35,544 bases of DNA, from contig JAITKA010000184.1 of the NCBI GenBank assembly GCA_031278635.1, forward strand, positions 1-35,544. The letters are read 5' to 3'. The notes beneath the pieces are model-generated. The model was not told the DNA's origin. It searched no databases and saw nothing but the letters and a program-made list of their open reading frames with translations. This document shows, piece after piece, positions 33,315-35,544 of the stretch. Position 1 is the first letter of the stretch. Every line of letters starts with the position of its first letter. Both the position numbers and the translations under genes were made by a program. This DNA comes from Deltaproteobacteria bacterium. GTDB lineage: Bacteria; Desulfobacterota; Desulfarculia; Adiutricales; Adiutricaceae.

Positions 33315-33331
33315 GAATAGGGAGCCGATAG

Positions 33332-33856
33332 GTGCGAAACCCGAATCCCGAAGACGATAGCGGTGGCTTAAGCTCGATATCCGACATTAACGTGACGCCG
33401 TTCATCGACGTCATGTTGGTCTTGCTGATTATTTTTATGGTGACCGCCCCCCTGATGATTGGCGGGGTCAAGATAAATTTGCCCAAAACCACCGGCTTGG
33501 CCATGGCCCGCCCGGACAAACCCCTGATCGTCAGCCTGGACGCCGATAGCCAGGTTTTCGTGGATAAGGACCCCCTAGCCGACGATCAAAGGGCCACCGT
33601 TTTTAAGCGCCTGGCCATGGAATCCGAGACCGGCGAGGTTTTCGTCCGGGGCGACGGCGAAGTGAAATACTCCAAAATGATGGAGCTCATGGGCGAGCTG
33701 GGCCAGGCCGGCTTCGCCAGGGTGACCCTGGTCACCAACGTCCTCCCCGGCGATCCCGCCCCGGCGGCGGTCCAAGGGGCCTCTCCCGCGCCTCCCGACA
33801 CCATGGGCCCGTCAGCTGAGCCAAAGACCGGGCACGGGGGGCGGCCAAACGGCTGA
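33332..33856 (+). CDS. exbD: ExbD/TolR-family protein
   Basis: 174 residues from GTG 33332 with GGGAG 8 bases upstream. It has a short cytoplasmic start, one membrane helix (about 25-45) with the conserved aspartate in VTPFIDVMLVLLIIFMV, and a periplasmic domain with FVRGDGEVKYSKMMELMGEL, typical of ExbD/TolR. The aspartate carries protons through the channel. The tail after about 140 is proline-rich and longer than usual. It lies 17 bases after exbB and before tonB. Confidence 0.93.
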   Translation: MRNPNPEDDSGGLSSISDINVTPFIDVMLVLLIIFMVTAPLMIGGVKINLPKTTGLAMARPDKPLIVSLDADSQVFVDKDPLADDQRATVFKRLAMESETGEVFVRGDGEVKYSKMMELMGELGQAGFARVTLVTNVLPGDPAPAAVQGASPAPPDTMGPSAEPKTGHGGRPNG

Positions 33857-33953
33857 GGCGGCTTTCACCCGGAACCGCCCGTTCTTCGATAGGGTTTATC
33901 CTCGATCTCCGATCCTTCCTCGGCCAAAACCGGGCGTCGCCTTGGGGCTTTCC

Positions 33954-34781
33954 ATGGGTGTTAAGCAAATCGACCGACATAGAACGAACGCCTTAACCAT
34001 GGCCATGATCCTTTCGATCGGCGTTCACCTGACTTTCGTCGTTCTATTGATCATGGTTGGACGCCAGGAACACCCGATGATCCCCCTGGCCACCATGTCG
34101 TTCGATTACGATCCCTATGGCGGGGAGCCCGGAGGGGGCGACGCCGGCCCCGGGGACGAGCCAGACTCCCCAACGCTGGCCGAGCCGCTGCCGGAGCCGG
34201 AGATAGCCGAGCCGGAGGATCTGACCTTATTGGAGAGCCTTGCCCCCGAGGCCGAGGAGATCCCCTTGCCCCCTCCGCCAATCCCGGAGGAAAAACCAAA
34301 ACCCAAGCCCAAACCCAAGCCAAAGCCGCCTCCCCAGAGGCCCGCCGAGAGCGTGAGCGATCAGGGCGACCAAGGGACGCGGGCCGGCCCCACCGAACGC
34401 GGCCCGGATGGCGGCCAAGGCGCCGGGACTGGCGGCGGCGAGGGTACCGGGCAAGGCGGCTATGGGGGAGGCTCGGGAAAAGGCGCGGCCGACGCCCTGG
34501 CGGCCTACAAAAGCCAAGTCCGGCGTAAGATCATGCGCTATCGCAAATACCCACCCTCGGCCAAAAACAATAGGATTGAGGGCACGGCCACCGTGACCTT
34601 CACCATAAATCGCCAAGGTCAAGTCATGTCGGCCCAACTGGCCGGGAGTTCCGGCTCTCCCATCCTTGACGACGAGGCCCAGGCCTTGATCAGGCGCGTT
34701 AACCCCTTGCCCCCCTTCCCCAAGGAACTTACGGTATCTTCACTGGAACTTACGGTGCCGATACGATTTAACGTTAGGTAA
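33954..34781 (+). CDS. tonB: TonB energy-transducer protein
   Basis: 275 residues from ATG 33954; TTG four codons earlier is possible. One N-terminal membrane segment (about 17-37, AMILSIGVHLTFVVLLIMVG) anchors it. Next come an acidic/proline region and a KPKPKPKPKPKPP spacer (about 115-130) typical of TonB, then a glycine-rich region. The C-terminal TonB domain has YRKYPPSAKNNRIEGTATV and ends in SLELTVPIRFNVR. It spans the periplasm and transmits ExbBD energy to the receptor. It closes the cluster and is followed by a hairpin. Confidence 0.94.
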   Translation: MGVKQIDRHRTNALTMAMILSIGVHLTFVVLLIMVGRQEHPMIPLATMSFDYDPYGGEPGGGDAGPGDEPDSPTLAEPLPEPEIAEPEDLTLLESLAPEAEEIPLPPPPIPEEKPKPKPKPKPKPPPQRPAESVSDQGDQGTRAGPTERGPDGGQGAGTGGGEGTGQGGYGGGSGKGAADALAAYKSQVRRKIMRYRKYPPSAKNNRIEGTATVTFTINRQGQVMSAQLAGSSGSPILDDEAQALIRRVNPLPPFPKELTVSSLELTVPIRFNVR

Positions 34782-34791
34782 CGCCCTGCGT

Positions 34792-34830
34792 TTAGCTCCC
34801 TTGGCGCCATTATGGCAACAAGGGGGCTAA
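34792..34830 (+). terminator. Long hairpin after tonB
   Basis: A 12-bp stem with one G-T pair (34792-34803 with 34819-34830) encloses a second inverted repeat GCCAT/ATGGC. It starts 11 bases after the tonB stop. No T-run follows, so it may be a factor-dependent stop or an mRNA 3'-end structure. Confidence 0.6.
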
Positions 34831-35271
34831 TAAAATGCCAATTTCGGGTGACCATAAGGGCTTCCCGGAACCGACCGGATTGTTTCTTCGCGCCTCGGGC
34901 CATATCCCAAACCCCTTGCCATTCCGTTCAATGGCGGGCATATTAAAGCCAATCCATAAAGGCGCAATAAAGGCTGGCAACGTTATCCATGCGACTACCG
35001 TTATCCTTAGGTTGGCGAAAATTTCATCAAAAACTATGCGTTTTGTTGAACCTAAGCGTATAATTCCACAGTAGGCTGGAATATTGTGGTAAAATCGGTT
35101 GTTTTAGGCGTTTAGAACTTCTCTTCCAGATTTTTACATGAAATTTGTCACTCCAAATAACGATATATGGAGTATTATGTACAATAACGGAACGCTTATG
35201 TCCCCTGAGTAAGTTAAGGTTACGAGATTCGTCGCCCTTAACCCCGCGGCCAAGTAAAGGTAATCATCGTT

Positions 35272-35310
35272 CCGGAAAAAGCAACCCCCAGGGAGGGGTT
35301 TTTTTTCCGG
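35272..35310. terminator. Strong, possibly bidirectional terminator
   Basis: AACCCC (35283-35288) pairs with GGGGTT (35295-35300), followed by a T-run to 35306. The outer CCGGAAAAA (35272-35280) pairs with TTTTTCCGG (35302-35310), so an A-run precedes and a T-run follows. Confidence 0.85.
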
Positions 35311-35391
35311 GGGGATCGCGGCTTCCATTCGCCGGGGGCTCGATTTTTGTCAAAGACGTTTTTTGGCCGGGTTTTGCCAGCCAAATCGGAA

Positions 35392-35529
35392 AAAAGATCG
35401 CCGAAGGTGCGATCTTTTTTCTTTTGGCGCGATCGATGGTTCGGGTAAAACGGCATGGCCGTTTTCCCTTGGCCGGGTCGGGAAGGCGAAAAAAATTTGA
35501 CCGCGGGTCGGATATGTCGTAACATCCGG
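35392..35529 (+). repeat. Dispersed terminator-promoter element, copy 2
   Basis: Same 138-base layout as copy 1 at 24715-24852: hairpin AAAAGATCGC/GCGATCTTTT, hairpin AAAACGGC/GCCGTTTT, conserved GC block, then TTGACC (35497-35502), 17 bases, TAACAT (35520-35525). Its downstream target is beyond the window edge. Confidence 0.88.
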
Positions 35530-35544
35530 GTATTCGGTCAGGCT

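Larger units (their letters stand above)
34782..35544. other. Intergenic tail of the window
   Basis: About 760 bases with no convincing gene. It holds the hairpin after tonB, a strong terminator (35272-35310) and copy 2 of the dispersed element (35392-35529). The 79-codon frame at 34835 has no ribosome site or family match. Confidence 0.6.

Noticed and set aside
34835-35074. 79-codon frame after tonB
   Set aside because: No clear ribosome site, no family match, and the region is structured non-coding sequence.

Overview
The window reads as chromosome of a Gram-negative, GC-rich bacterium, most likely of the deltaproteobacterial / Desulfobacterota kind. Reasons: secD-secF-yajC-tgt clustering, an RNase J-type nuclease, lipoproteins and periplasmic signal peptides, and a full TonB/ExbBD/outer-membrane-receptor system. 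The genus cannot be fixed from sequence alone. Genes are GC-rich, most intergenic promoters are AT-rich, and one long stretch (about 18.8-22.5 kb) is strikingly AT-rich and looks imported.

Region 1 (1-2.8 kb): a tandem family of secreted DUF3298/RsiV-like proteins on the minus strand: one cut by the window edge, two intact, and one with an in-frame internal deletion lying inside a visible direct duplication. Region 2 (3.0-5.2 kb): a sugar-kinase-like phosphotransferase of the APH fold and a double-domain universal stress protein, both plus strand. Region 3 (5.3-18.5 kb): a long minus-strand housekeeping run. In order of transcription it holds tyrS, a NUDIX hydrolase, a YajG-like lipoprotein, an RNase J, a Sel1-repeat protein, proA, an EamA transporter, tgt, yajC, secD and secF.

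Region 4 (18.5-22.5 kb): an AT-rich island with a type II restriction-modification pair (C5 cytosine methyltransferase and a PD-(D/E)XK endonuclease) and an IS200-like Y1 transposase whose HUH motif has lost its second histidine. Region 5 (22.5-24.6 kb): a transposase remnant reduced to its helix-turn-helix part, tRNA-Pro(UGG), and a periplasmic cyclophilin.

Region 6 (24.7-34.8 kb) is the most interesting part: a contiguous plus-strand cluster of an ArsR-family regulator, an FmdE-family protein with a zinc ribbon, a TonB-dependent receptor, a SAM methyltransferase, a FecBCD/BtuFCD-type ABC importer (binding protein, permease, ATPase) and a dedicated ExbB-ExbD-TonB motor. Together they give a complete route from outer membrane to cytoplasm for a metal chelate, corrinoid or similar ligand, with two non-transport partners (FmdE and methyltransferase) that may process it. 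The cluster is flanked by two copies, of identical length (138 bp), of an intergenic element that combines two hairpins, a promoter and a short dyad with a compensatory base change. The fmdE leader and the receptor promoter also carry hairpins and dyads that look regulatory.
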